Source: Acidobacteriota bacterium | Lineage (GTDB): Bacteria > Acidobacteriota > Terriglobia > Bryobacterales > JACQDG01 | NCBI GenBank assembly: GCA_016201185.1 | Contig: JACQDG010000050.1 | Span: 1 to 10,060 of the forward strand | Length of the DNA stretch: 10,060 nt | Reading direction: 5' to 3' | Shown: positions 1 through 6,830 of the stretch, in pieces | Numbering within the stretch: the first letter of the stretch is position 1 | Layout of the letters: each line of letters opens with the position of its first letter | Position numbers and translations under genes: made by a program | Notes under the pieces: generated by a model | Databases searched by the model: none | Told to the model about the DNA's origin: nothing | Seen by the model: only the letters and a program-made list of their open reading frames with translations

Positions 1-993
1 GCCCAGCACCACCATAACCAGGTCCTCGGCCATGAGTTCCTGGGCGGCCTCCGCAATCAAGTCGGCCCCCTTTTGCGCGCTGAGCCGCGAGACGATGCCG
101 ATCAGCGGGCGGTCCAGCTTGTCCGCCGGGAGGCCGAACTGCTCGAGGAGGTCTTGCTTGCACTTCCGCTTGCCGCTCAGATCGCCGGGGCTGTAATTGG
201 CCGCCAGGTGCTTGTCCGTAGCGGGATTCCACTGGCTGTAATCGACGCCGTTGACGATGCCGCTCAGCACCAGGCTGCGGTGGCGGAGCAGCCCATCCAG
301 CCCGAAACCGTATTCCTCGGTCTGAATCTCGCGCGCGTAACCGCGGCTCACCGTGTTAATGGCGTCGGAATAGACGATGCCGGCCTTGAGCAGGTTCACC
401 TTGCCGTAGAACTCCAGCCCGTCGACGGTGAACAGGCCCGCGGGCACGCCGATCTGGTCCAGCACTTCGGGCGCAAACAGGCCCTGGTAGCCGAGGTTGT
501 GGATGGTGAACAAGGCCGGAATCGACGACAAGGCCGTGGCCCGGGAGTACACGGAGCGCAGCAGGACGGGCGCCAGCGCGCTTTGCCAGTCGTGGCAGTG
601 AATCAGGTCGGGATGAAAATCGAGTTGCGCGATTTCCAGGGCGGCGCGGCAGAACAGGGCGAAGCGCTCGGCGTTATCCGGGTAGTCGCCGGCCGGAGTG
701 CCGTATAGAGCGGCGCGATCGAAAAAGAGCGGATACGCGACAAAGTAGAATTTGACGCCCTGGTGGACCACCGTTTGCACGGAAGGGAAGCAGGTATGCG
801 GTCCCAGCGGAACGGTGAGGCTGGGAAACAGCGTGGCCGGCTGGTCCAGCCGGGTCATCCTATGAAGCGGCAAGACTACGGCCACCTGGTGGCCGAGCGT
901 CTGCACAGCCTGCGGCAGCGCGCCGACCACGTCGGCCAAGCCCCCGGTCTTCGAGAACGGTACCGCTTCGGAAGCGACCATCAGGATTTTCAT
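1..993 (-). CDS. glgA: Glycogen (starch) synthase, ADP-glucose type, GT5; C-terminus cut by window edge
   Basis: Transfers glucose from ADP-glucose to the non-reducing end of an alpha-1,4-glucan in cytoplasmic glycogen synthesis. The frame stays open from the ATG at 993 to base 1, giving 331 residues of the usual ~480, so the last ~150 (including the C-terminal catalytic Glu region) lie outside. Visible motifs: KTGGL at residues 15-19 (ADP-glucose-binding loop after MKILMVASEAVPFS), HCHDWQ at 132-137, TIHNLGYQG at 163-171, VNLLKAGI at 199-206, NGVD at 248-251, and GIVSRLSAQKGAD at 299-311, whose Arg303 and Lys308 match the catalytic Arg300/Lys305 of the E. coli enzyme. The start is fixed by the family's MKIL N-terminus; I see no strong Shine-Dalgarno. 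It diverges from ribBA, with no obvious functional link. Identity is near certain. Confidence 0.96.
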   Translation of the reverse strand, partial: MKILMVASEAVPFSKTGGLADVVGALPQAVQTLGHQVAVVLPLHRMTRLDQPATLFPSLTVPLGPHTCFPSVQTVVHQGVKFYFVAYPLFFDRAALYGTPAGDYPDNAERFALFCRAALEIAQLDFHPDLIHCHDWQSALAPVLLRSVYSRATALSSIPALFTIHNLGYQGLFAPEVLDQIGVPAGLFTVDGLEFYGKVNLLKAGIVYSDAINTVSRGYAREIQTEEYGFGLDGLLRHRSLVLSGIVNGVDYSQWNPATDKHLAANYSPGDLSGKRKCKQDLLEQFGLPADKLDRPLIGIVSRLSAQKGADLIAEAAQELMAEDLVMVVLG

Positions 994-1030
994 ATGTGCA
1001 TGAATCGGTCAAACGAGAGGATAGCTCTAC

Positions 1031-1059
1031 AGGCTAGTGAAAAAGGCGGGCAAAGTCAA
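1031..1059 (-). promoter_or_regulatory. Candidate sigma70-type promoter for glgA
   Basis: Read on the minus strand, TTGACT (RC of 1054-1059) is followed after 17 bases by TAGCCT (RC of 1031-1036). The -35 matches consensus at 5 of 6 positions and the -10 at 3 of 6. A start near 1024 would give a leader of about 30 nt. Position and spacing fit, but the -10 is weak and there is no experimental support. Confidence 0.3.
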
Positions 1060-1067
1060 AGGAAGGG

Positions 1068-1095
1068 CTGGCAGACAACCCTCTTGTGCTAGATT
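1068..1095 (+). promoter_or_regulatory. Candidate extended -10 promoter for ribBA, possibly leaderless
   Basis: CTGGCA (1068-1073, 4 of 6 to the -35 consensus), a 16-base spacer, then TAGATT (1090-1095) preceded by TGC, forming an extended -10. Transcription would begin about 6-8 bases later, at or next to the ATG at 1102. No Shine-Dalgarno-like run precedes that ATG, which fits a leaderless mRNA. It lies back to back with the candidate glgA promoter in the 108-bp divergent spacer. Confidence 0.33.
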
Positions 1096-1101
1096 CAAAG
1101 T

Positions 1102-2265
1102 ATGTCGTTCGCCACGGTGCCGGAGGCCGTCGAAGAGATCCTTGAGGGGCGGATGCTGGTGGTGGTGGACGACGAGGACCGCGAAAATGAAGGCGACCTC
1201 ACCCTGGCCGCTGAAAAAGTTACCCCGGAGCTGATCAACTTCATGGCCCGCCACGGGCGCGGGCTGATCTGCCTGGCGCTCACCGAAGAGCGCCTGGAGC
1301 ACTTGCGCATCCCCCTGATGACCCAGCAGAACACCTCGCTTTACGGGACGGCGTTCTGCGAAACGATTGACGCGCGGCACGGCGTAACAACCGGCATCTC
1401 GGCGGCCGACCGGGCGCGGACTATCGAGGTGGCCATTGACCCGGCGTCGACGGCGGCCGACCTAGCCCGGCCCGGCCACGTGCTGCCGTTGCGGGCGCGC
1501 AAGGGCGGCGTGCTGGTCCGCGCCGGGCAGACCGAGGCTTCGGTGGACCTGGCGCGCATGGCCGGCCTGGTCCCGGCCGGGGTGATCTGCGAAATCATGA
1601 ACGACGACGGATCGATGGCCCGCGTCCCCCAACTGCTCGAGTTCTGCGCGCGGCACGGGCTGAAGATGCTGACCATCGCCGAACTGATCCGCTACCGGCT
1701 GCAGCACGAGCGGTTTCTGCGGCGGATCGCCGAGGGCTCGGTCCAGACGCCCTACGGGGAATTCCGCACCATTGCCTACCAGAGCGAGACGGACCCGGAA
1801 ATCCACGTGGCGCTGGTGCGGGGCGAAGTGGAAAACGCCGAGTCCGTGCTGGTGCGCATGCACTCCCGGTGCCTGCTGGGCGACGTGTTCCATTCGACTC
1901 TGTGCGAGTGCCACCAGCTCGTGGAGCGCTCGCTCGAGCGGATCGCGGAAGAGGGGAAAGGAGTGCTGGTCTACCTGCACCACACCGGCCCGGGCTACTA
2001 CGTGGAGACGGGCCCGGAGGGCGCCAAGCGCATGGTCTCCCACGGCCGCGAATATTACCAATATTTAGGGGAGGCGGGCCAGCGCCGCCTACAGTACGAA
2101 TCGGGCATCGGGGCGCAGATCCTTTCCGACCTCAAGCTACGAGCCATACGCCTGCTCACCAATCACCCGCGAAAGATTGTGGCCCTGGAAGGATTCGGGA
2201 TCCGGATCGTGGACCAGGTGCCGGTCGCTGCAGCCACAATCCACGAGCCGGGAAGGAAAGGCTAG
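1102..2265 (+). CDS. ribBA: RibBA-type protein: DHBP synthase fused to a degenerate GTP cyclohydrolase II domain
   Basis: 387 residues, normal length for RibBA. Residues ~1-200 are a 3,4-dihydroxy-2-butanone-4-phosphate synthase domain (ribulose-5-phosphate to DHBP, riboflavin pathway): DDEDRENEGD at 23-32, HGVTTGISAADR at 93-104, RPGHVLPLRA at 123-132, and VICEIMNDDG at 161-170. Residues ~208-375 are a GTP cyclohydrolase II fold. The zinc cysteines are kept (C257, C268, C270), as are GIGAQILSDL and RLLTNHPRK. However, the RQEGRG-type loop reads HHTGPG (293-298), and the segment that should carry the catalytic Asp/Arg before GIGAQIL reads LQYES. In the first domain, the GHTEA histidine, a metal ligand in E. 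coli RibB, is Gln143. Family membership is clear. DHBP synthase activity is likely but uncertain; GTP cyclohydrolase activity is doubtful. It resembles in concept the RibBX variants with a non-functional RibA-like half. The ATG is chosen because MSFATVPEAVEEI fits the family N-terminus. Confidence 0.93.
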   Translation: MSFATVPEAVEEILEGRMLVVVDDEDRENEGDLTLAAEKVTPELINFMARHGRGLICLALTEERLEHLRIPLMTQQNTSLYGTAFCETIDARHGVTTGISAADRARTIEVAIDPASTAADLARPGHVLPLRARKGGVLVRAGQTEASVDLARMAGLVPAGVICEIMNDDGSMARVPQLLEFCARHGLKMLTIAELIRYRLQHERFLRRIAEGSVQTPYGEFRTIAYQSETDPEIHVALVRGEVENAESVLVRMHSRCLLGDVFHSTLCECHQLVERSLERIAEEGKGVLVYLHHTGPGYYVETGPEGAKRMVSHGREYYQYLGEAGQRRLQYESGIGAQILSDLKLRAIRLLTNHPRKIVALEGFGIRIVDQVPVAAATIHEPGRKG

Positions 2266-2271
2266 CGCCGC

Positions 2272-3489
2272 CTATTCGTACCGCAACGCTTCGATCGGAT
2301 CCAGGCGCGCGGCCTTGCGGGCCGGGTAGAGGCCGAAGAAAATCCCCATGGCCGCCGAGAAGACCACCGCCACGCCGATCGACAGCGGCGAAATCGTGCT
2401 GGGCCATTCGAGAATGTTGGTCAGCAGCCGCGAGGCGCCCAGTCCGAAGAAGATCCCCATCAGGCCGCCGCACCCGCTCAACACCACCGCCTCTGCCAGA
2501 AACTGCGTTTCCACGTCCCGCTCCGTGGCCCCGATGGCCATCCGCACGCCGATCTCGCGGGTGCGCTCGGTTACGGAGACCAGCATGATATTCATAATGC
2601 CGATGCCGCCCACCAGCAGGGAAACCGAGGCCACCGCTCCCAGCAGCAGGGTCATCACCTGGCCCGACTGATCGGCCAACTGGGCGATGTCGGCCAGGTT
2701 GCGGACGCCGAAATCATCCTCCTGGTCGGCCCGGATGCGGTGCCGCTCGTGGAGCAACTCCTCGATCTGCTTCTGCACCAGCGCCGTCGACTCCTTGGTG
2801 GGCGCCTGCACGATGATGTAGTTCAGCCAGGTGTAGCCGGTGATCTTCTTCTGCACCGTGGTATAAGGTATAAAGACCTGGTCATCCTGGCTGAAGCCCA
2901 TCCCGCTCTGGCCCTTTTCGTCGGCGACGCCCACCACGCGAAACGGCAGATTCTTGATGCGGACGGCCTTGCCGATGGGGTCCTCGCTGCCGAACAAGTT
3001 GTCCTTCACATCCTTGCCCAGAACGACCACGTTGTTGGTCAGCTCCACGTCTTCACTGGTGAAGATCGTCCCGCGGGTCGTCGACCAGTCCTTCATGACG
3101 AAGTAATCCGGTTCCACGCCGTTGACGCGGGTCTGCCAGTTCTGGTTGCCGTAAACCACTTGCACGTTGCCGTTGGCGCCGGGCGAGATCCTTTTGACAG
3201 CGCTGCACTGGCGCTTAATGGCCACCAGGTCGTCGTAGATCAAAGTGCGGATGCTCCCCCAACCGCCATGCATGTGCGGCCCCCGGCCGGAGCCGGCCAT
3301 CACAAACACCACGTTCGAGCCGAGCGAGGCGATTTGCGACTGCACTTGCCGGTTAGCCCCCTGGCCGACCCCCACCATGGTGATCACTGCCCCCACGCCG
3401 ATGATGATACCCAGCATGGTGAGAGCGGCGCGCATCTTGTGGCGCGCCAGGGCGCGAAAAGCGATCCGCAGGATCATCGCGAACTTCAT
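2272..3489 (-). CDS. MacB-type (FtsX family) ABC transporter permease
   Basis: 405-residue inner-membrane permease of the type VII mechanotransmission ABC class. Layout: cytoplasmic N-terminal helix and TM1 (~21-43, TMLGIIIGVGAVITMVGVGQG), periplasmic MacB_PCD domain (~45-275), then three TMs (~278-302, 331-355, 368-390) forming the FtsX domain. The conserved VTERTREIGVRMAIGA stretch is at 306-321 and the C-terminal signature PARKAARLDPIEALRYE at 389-405. Unlike E. coli MacB, the ATPase is a separate upstream gene. The start overlaps the ATPase stop as ATGA, and GGAGG four bases before the ATG serves as ribosome binding site, so translation is probably coupled. With the ATPase and the MacA-like adaptor it should form a tripartite exporter needing an outer-membrane TolC partner not seen here. 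Substrate unknown: peptides, macrolide-like compounds or lipids are all possible. Confidence 0.93.
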   Translation of the reverse strand: MKFAMILRIAFRALARHKMRAALTMLGIIIGVGAVITMVGVGQGANRQVQSQIASLGSNVVFVMAGSGRGPHMHGGWGSIRTLIYDDLVAIKRQCSAVKRISPGANGNVQVVYGNQNWQTRVNGVEPDYFVMKDWSTTRGTIFTSEDVELTNNVVVLGKDVKDNLFGSEDPIGKAVRIKNLPFRVVGVADEKGQSGMGFSQDDQVFIPYTTVQKKITGYTWLNYIIVQAPTKESTALVQKQIEELLHERHRIRADQEDDFGVRNLADIAQLADQSGQVMTLLLGAVASVSLLVGGIGIMNIMLVSVTERTREIGVRMAIGATERDVETQFLAEAVVLSGCGGLMGIFFGLGASRLLTNILEWPSTISPLSIGVAVVFSAAMGIFFGLYPARKAARLDPIEALRYE

Positions 3490-4301
3490 TTGTCCTCCTC
3501 GTCTTCGTCCTCGCCGATCACCGGCATGGCGGGTAGAATGTCCGCGGCGCGCGGTGGGTGGGCCACGCGCTCGTCCTTGCGGATTTTGCCGTCGCCAAAG
3601 ATAACCTGGCGCTTGGCGAAGCAGGCGATGTCGGGCTCGTGCGTCACCAGCACGATGGTCAGCCCGGTGTCATCGTTCAGCCGCTGCAAAACGTCCATGA
3701 TCTCGACCGCCGTGCGGCTGTCCAGGTTTCCCGTGGGCTCGTCGGCCAGCAGGATTGACGGACGATTCATCAGGGCCCGCCCGATGGCCACGCGCTGCTG
3801 CTGGCCACCGGAAAGCTGGCTTGGGAAATGGTGCGCGCGGTCGGCCAGCCCCACCTGGTGGAGCGCAGTCAGCGCCTGCTCTTGCCTCTGCTCCACATCC
3901 ATACCGGCATAGATGCCGGGCAGCTCCACGTTCTCCAGGGCCGTAGTGCGCGGCAGCAGGTTGAAGCCCTGGAACACAAACCCAATATTCCGGTTCCGGA
4001 TGTGGGCTAGCTCCACTTTGGACAGGCCGGCCACGTTGATGCTGTTCAGGTAGTAGGCGCCGCGGGTAGGCTTGTCCAGGCAGCCCACGATATTCATGAA
4101 GGTCGACTTGCCGCTGCCGCTGGCCCCCATGATCGCCACGAATTCCTGCCGGGCGATCTCGATCGAGATGCCGCGCAGGGCGTGCACCTGCACTTCGCCC
4201 AGGTCGTAAGTCTTGTGGACACCCTCGATGCGGATCAGCTTCTGGTCCGACTCGCGGCCCAACTGCGCCGCGGCCGCCTGCTGCTCTACCCCGGTGCTCA
4301 T
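3486..4301 (-). CDS. ABC transporter ATPase, MacB/LolD-like
   Basis: 271-residue cytoplasmic ATPase powering the neighbouring permease. Walker A GASGSGKST at 59-67, Q-loop Gln111 in GFVFQGFNLLP, signature LSGGQQQR at 163-170, Walker B ILLADEP at 183-189 with GNLDS after it, and H-loop His221 in LVTHEPD. All catalytic residues are present. The stretch around LRTT/ENVELP is typical of the LolD/MacB (MJ0796-like) subfamily. About 20 extra N-terminal residues precede the first strand, and the C-terminus ends in an acidic tail (GEDEDEEDK, 263-271) whose GAG GAG codons also supply the Shine-Dalgarno of the permease. Start and stop each overlap a neighbour by 4 bp (ATGA), so adaptor, ATPase and permease are likely co-translated. 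Confidence 0.95.
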   Translation of the reverse strand: MSTGVEQQAAAAQLGRESDQKLIRIEGVHKTYDLGEVQVHALRGISIEIARQEFVAIMGASGSGKSTFMNIVGCLDKPTRGAYYLNSINVAGLSKVELAHIRNRNIGFVFQGFNLLPRTTALENVELPGIYAGMDVEQRQEQALTALHQVGLADRAHHFPSQLSGGQQQRVAIGRALMNRPSILLADEPTGNLDSRTAVEIMDVLQRLNDDTGLTIVLVTHEPDIACFAKRQVIFGDGKIRKDERVAHPPRAADILPAMPVIGEDEDEEDK

Positions 4302-5869
4302 CGCTTTGGGCCTGCCCCCGGCATTCCCGGCCGCATGCCGCCGCCGCCCATTCCCGGACCAAAACCGGTCATGCCGCGGTTGGGCAGCTCCTTGCCGGTC
4401 ACCACCTCTTCGCCGGGGTTCAATTCTCCTTGCACCAAGCCGGCCATTTCCGTGAAGGTGAAGTCGGTGATGCCAAGCTTTACCACCACCGGACGCAGTT
4501 GCTTGTCGGGTTGGAGCACATAAATCGTCTTGATGTCGGAGGCGCCGCCGGGCCGGCCTCCGCCCATGCCGGCTCCCATGCCGCCGCCCATACCACCAGC
4601 GACGCCGCGCATGCTGCCGCCCCCGACCTTCCCGCCGCTCATTCCGGCGCCCATACCGCCACCCCCGGGACCGCCCGCTCCGCCCTCGCGAGAGGGCGCC
4701 ATGCCGGGACGACCTTCTCCTCCATCCTTCATCTGGAACTTGGCCATTAGGGCCTTCCGCTCCGGCTCCTCCGGTCGGTAGCGCAGCGCGCCGTTCGGGA
4801 TCTTGAGGGCATTCCTGGCTTCGGCCACTGGTATGGTCACGTAGGCGGTCATGCCGGGCAACAGCTTCTGGTCGGGATTGTCGAACTCGATCACGGTGTC
4901 ATAGGTGACCACGTTCTGCACGGTCTGGGGATTTATCCGGATTTGCGCGACGCGGCCGAAGAAGGTTTCCTTCGGAAAAGCATCTACCTTGAAGCGGGCC
5001 CGGGCTCCTTCCCGGATGTTACCCACGTCGCTTTCGTCGGTCTTGGCGTAGACCAGCATTTTCGTCAGGTCCTGGGCAATCGTAAAAAGGGTCGGCGCCT
5101 GGAAACTGGCGGCTACCGTCTGTCCCACGTCCACATTGCGTGCCACCACGGTACCGTCGATCGGGGCGTAAATGATGGTGTGGGCCAGGTTTACCTTGGC
5201 CAGATCGAGGGTGGCGCGCCTTTGCTCCACCTGGGCCTTGGCCTGGGCCAACTGGGAAATGGCCGCCTGCACGCGGGTCCGTGACTGCTCGGCCATCGCT
5301 TTGGCCGACCGCGTGACAGCCGCGGCCGTGTCGTAGGTGCTCTGCATCTGGTCGCGGATGGCGGCCGCTACGATCCCCTGCTTGAACAGATCGGCGTTGC
5401 GGTCCAGATCCAGCTTGGCCTGGCGCTGCATGGCAGCGGCCTTTTCGACGTTGGCCTCGGCGCTGGCCAGGTCGGCCTTCATGGTCTCGATGTTCGCTGC
5501 GAGGGCCCTCTGATTGGCAAGGGCATTCTCCACGTCAGCTTCAGCCTGCTGCAATTGCGCCTTGAAAATGGATTGCTCAATCTGCGCCACTATCATGCCG
5601 GTCTTGACGCGCGAGTTGAAATCGACGTAGAGCTTGTCGATGACGCCGGAAACCTGCGAGCCCACTTGAACCGTGGTGACCGCGTTGATGGTGCCCGTCG
5701 CGTTCACTTCCGAGTGAATGTCGCCCTTTTCCAAAGCAGCGGTGAAATAAACCGGGTCCTTCTTCCGGCCGCGGGCGAAAGCGGCCAGCAGGGCCGCCCC
5801 GGCTATCACCAGTAAGGCGATCAGAATCCGGCGAAAAGTAAAGATGGCGGCTAACTTCCTCTGAGTCAT
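4298..5869 (-). CDS. MacA/HlyD-family periplasmic adaptor subunit with Gly/Met-rich insert
   Basis: 523 residues, longer than the ~370-400 usual for MacA. One N-terminal TM (about 13-31, RILIALLVIAGAALLAAF) anchors it in the inner membrane. Next come the first half of the biotinyl-lipoyl domain (QVGSQVSGVIDKLYVDF at ~68-84), a long Ala/Gln-rich coiled-coil hairpin (~95-225), the second lipoyl half (TIIYAPIDGTVVARNVDVGQ, 231-250) and the beta-barrel domain (~270-350). A low-complexity stretch of glycine with seven methionines (about 384-443) interrupts the membrane-proximal domain, which resumes at IKTIYVLQPD. A second Gly/Met/Pro tail follows at 498-523. The two insertions account for most of the extra length. 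The adaptor should link the MacB-like permease to an outer-membrane channel. A weak AGGA lies 7 bases before the ATG; a 92-bp gap separates it from the Spy-like gene. Confidence 0.92.
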   Translation of the reverse strand: MTQRKLAAIFTFRRILIALLVIAGAALLAAFARGRKKDPVYFTAALEKGDIHSEVNATGTINAVTTVQVGSQVSGVIDKLYVDFNSRVKTGMIVAQIEQSIFKAQLQQAEADVENALANQRALAANIETMKADLASAEANVEKAAAMQRQAKLDLDRNADLFKQGIVAAAIRDQMQSTYDTAAAVTRSAKAMAEQSRTRVQAAISQLAQAKAQVEQRRATLDLAKVNLAHTIIYAPIDGTVVARNVDVGQTVAASFQAPTLFTIAQDLTKMLVYAKTDESDVGNIREGARARFKVDAFPKETFFGRVAQIRINPQTVQNVVTYDTVIEFDNPDQKLLPGMTAYVTIPVAEARNALKIPNGALRYRPEEPERKALMAKFQMKDGGEGRPGMAPSREGGAGGPGGGGMGAGMSGGKVGGGSMRGVAGGMGGGMGAGMGGGRPGGASDIKTIYVLQPDKQLRPVVVKLGITDFTFTEMAGLVQGELNPGEEVVTGKELPNRGMTGFGPGMGGGGMRPGMPGAGPKR

Positions 5870-5961
5870 GTGCGTATCCTATCAGAGGGAATGGCGTTAG
5901 GCTAGGGCTCTTGGTTACCCGGCAAGGGTATTCTTAGGGTTCCCGGCCGGGCCTCGGGGGC

Positions 5962-6348
5962 TTAATCTCGTTGCCGGCTGTTTAGTTCCGAAACGATCTT
6001 CTGGTATCGCTTCCGCTGGTCCTCGTTCAGTACCTGGATGATCTGTTTGTGGCTGGTAAGGCGGCTGTTCTTGAACTCTGCCATCAGGTTGGCCTGTTCC
6101 ATGATGAGCTCATCGAGGATGTTCTCGATGGCCCGGGCTTGCGTCTCGTCCAGGTCCAGCTCGTGGCTAAGATGCTGCACAGCCAGCACCTTGTCCGGCC
6201 CGTTCAGGCTCAGGGTAGTACCGGGACGCAGCCAGTAGCGCTCGGCCAGTTCCAGACCGAAGGCGCCGGCTGCCATGCCGGACGCAAAGATGAGGGTGAT
6301 CAGGGCGATGCACTTTCCCTTGCAGGAGGCAAGCTTCGGATCCAGCAT
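5962..6348 (-). CDS. Small membrane-anchored Spy/CpxP-like (heavy-metal-resistance-type) protein
   Basis: 128 residues. A hydrophobic segment at ~13-33 (CIALITLIFASGMAAGAFG) acts as signal anchor and is followed by an all-helical periplasmic part. Two LTxxQ-like motifs typical of the Spy/CpxP/CnrX group are visible: LDLDETQ at ~64-70 and LNEDQRKRY at ~107-115, separated by a charged amphipathic helix (ARAIENILDELIMEQANLM). In the known family these proteins sense or buffer envelope stress, misfolded protein or metals; which applies here cannot be read from sequence. There are two cysteines at 9 and 13 just before the TM and no His/Met metal site that I recognise. An AAGGGGA sequence 7 bases upstream supports the ATG at 6348, 3 bp after the stop of the preceding gene, so they are co-transcribed. 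Family call moderately sure. Confidence 0.75.
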   Translation of the reverse strand: MLDPKLASCKGKCIALITLIFASGMAAGAFGLELAERYWLRPGTTLSLNGPDKVLAVQHLSHELDLDETQARAIENILDELIMEQANLMAEFKNSRLTSHKQIIQVLNEDQRKRYQKIVSELNSRQRD

Positions 6349-6351
6349 GGC

Positions 6352-6639
6352 TCAGTCCCCTTCCGCCTCCAGGGCGGCCAGCACCACACCTCGGTTCCGG
6401 TCGAGGTCCCGGCCCAGCCGCGGCGCGCGACTCAACGGGTTCCCCGACGCCGGCCGCCCGGACAGAATGGCTTCCGGGCGGTGAATGGTGGAATAGTCGG
6501 GTTGCTCCACGGCCGCCACGTAAGCACCGAGCACGGCCAGCAACAGCACACAGACGAAAACGAGCCGCCGTCCGAAACTCCGGTCCAGTAAGAGCGCCCA
6601 GAACGGGATCTCCCGCTCCGCCTCGATGCGGTCCATCAC
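6352..6639 (-). CDS. Single-TM protein, probable C-terminal part of an anti-sigma-like factor (frameshifted gene)
   Basis: This frame encodes 95 residues from a GTG at 6639 (94 from the ATG at 6636). A short cytoplasmic region (MDRIEAEREIPFW) leads to a TM at ~26-43 (LVFVCVLLLAVLGAYVAAV) and a Pro/Arg-rich tail with no recognised domain. The frame remains open upstream and reads DLEAAPGFYARV directly before the Met, which looks like the continuation of this protein rather than chance. The ribosome binding site and N-terminal residues lie in another frame (6636-6752). Position just after an ECF sigma gene and the single-TM layout suggest the membrane anchor of an anti-sigma-like partner. There is no zinc-finger HxxxCxxC signature, so this role is inference. 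The stop lies 3 bp before the Spy-like ATG. Confidence 0.65.
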   Translation of the reverse strand: MMDRIEAEREIPFWALLLDRSFGRRLVFVCVLLLAVLGAYVAAVEQPDYSTIHRPEAILSGRPASGNPLSRAPRLGRDLDRNRGVVLAALEAEGD

Positions 6640-6752
6640 CCGGGCATAGAAACCGGGCGCGGCCTCCAGATCGCTTCCAGTTCCTGCAGTTTGTTAGGCG
6701 GCAAATTGCCGGACAGGTAGTTTTCTAGATTCTCCCTGATAAGGACATGCAT
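6636..6752 (-). pseudogene. N-terminal fragment of the anti-sigma-like gene, out of frame with its continuation
   Basis: The ATG at 6752 is preceded by GGGGGA at a 7-base spacing, the best ribosome binding site in this gap. It reads MHVLIRENLENYLSGNLPP, then NKLQELEA, then leaves the family pattern (IWRPRPVSMPG) and stops at 6636-6638. A YLSG.LPP..LQELE start is what is expected of small anti-sigma-like proteins downstream of ECF sigma genes. One base added near 6669-6675 would join it in frame to DLEAAPGFYARVMDRIEAE and give a single protein of about 133 residues ending at 6352. Causes: a sequencing or assembly error, a true mutation, or a recoded site. The TGA and the next ATG overlap (TGATG), so two coupled ORFs remain possible. 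Confidence 0.55.
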
Positions 6753-6783
6753 AACCTCTTCCCCCAATCATCATGGGCCGCCC

Positions 6784-6800
6784 TGCTCCGCGGCGGAGCA
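6784..6800. repeat. Short perfect inverted repeat between sigma and anti-sigma-like genes
   Basis: TGCTCCG, CGG loop, CGGAGCA: a 7-bp perfect stem in the 114-bp gap (6753-6866). No U-run follows on either strand, so it is not a standard terminator. It could attenuate or stabilise the operon mRNA, or be chance in GC-rich DNA. Confidence 0.35.
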
Positions 6801-6830
6801 ACCGGCCCCAATCGCCTGAACTCAACTTTC

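Noticed and set aside
73..708. 211-residue plus-strand open frame
   Set aside because: Lies opposite glgA, whose motifs are unmistakable across this stretch.
994..1101. FMN riboswitch before ribBA
   Set aside because: The spacer is too short, and the conserved RFN element blocks are not visible.
2740..3912. 390-residue open frame on the plus strand opposite the permease and ATPase genes
   Set aside because: It is antisense to two genes with clear family motifs, has skewed His/Arg/Ala composition typical of GC-rich antisense frames, and shows no domain.
5916..5930. TACCC-GGCAA-GGGTA inverted repeat as a terminator between the Spy-like and adaptor genes
   Set aside because: Only 5 bp of stem and no U-run on the minus strand; could be a weak mRNA structure at most.
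6720..6726. AGAAAAC-like run as a -1 slippery site for the anti-sigma-like gene
   Set aside because: A -1 slip here would meet a TAA at 6694-6696 before reaching the continuation frame, so it cannot join the two halves.
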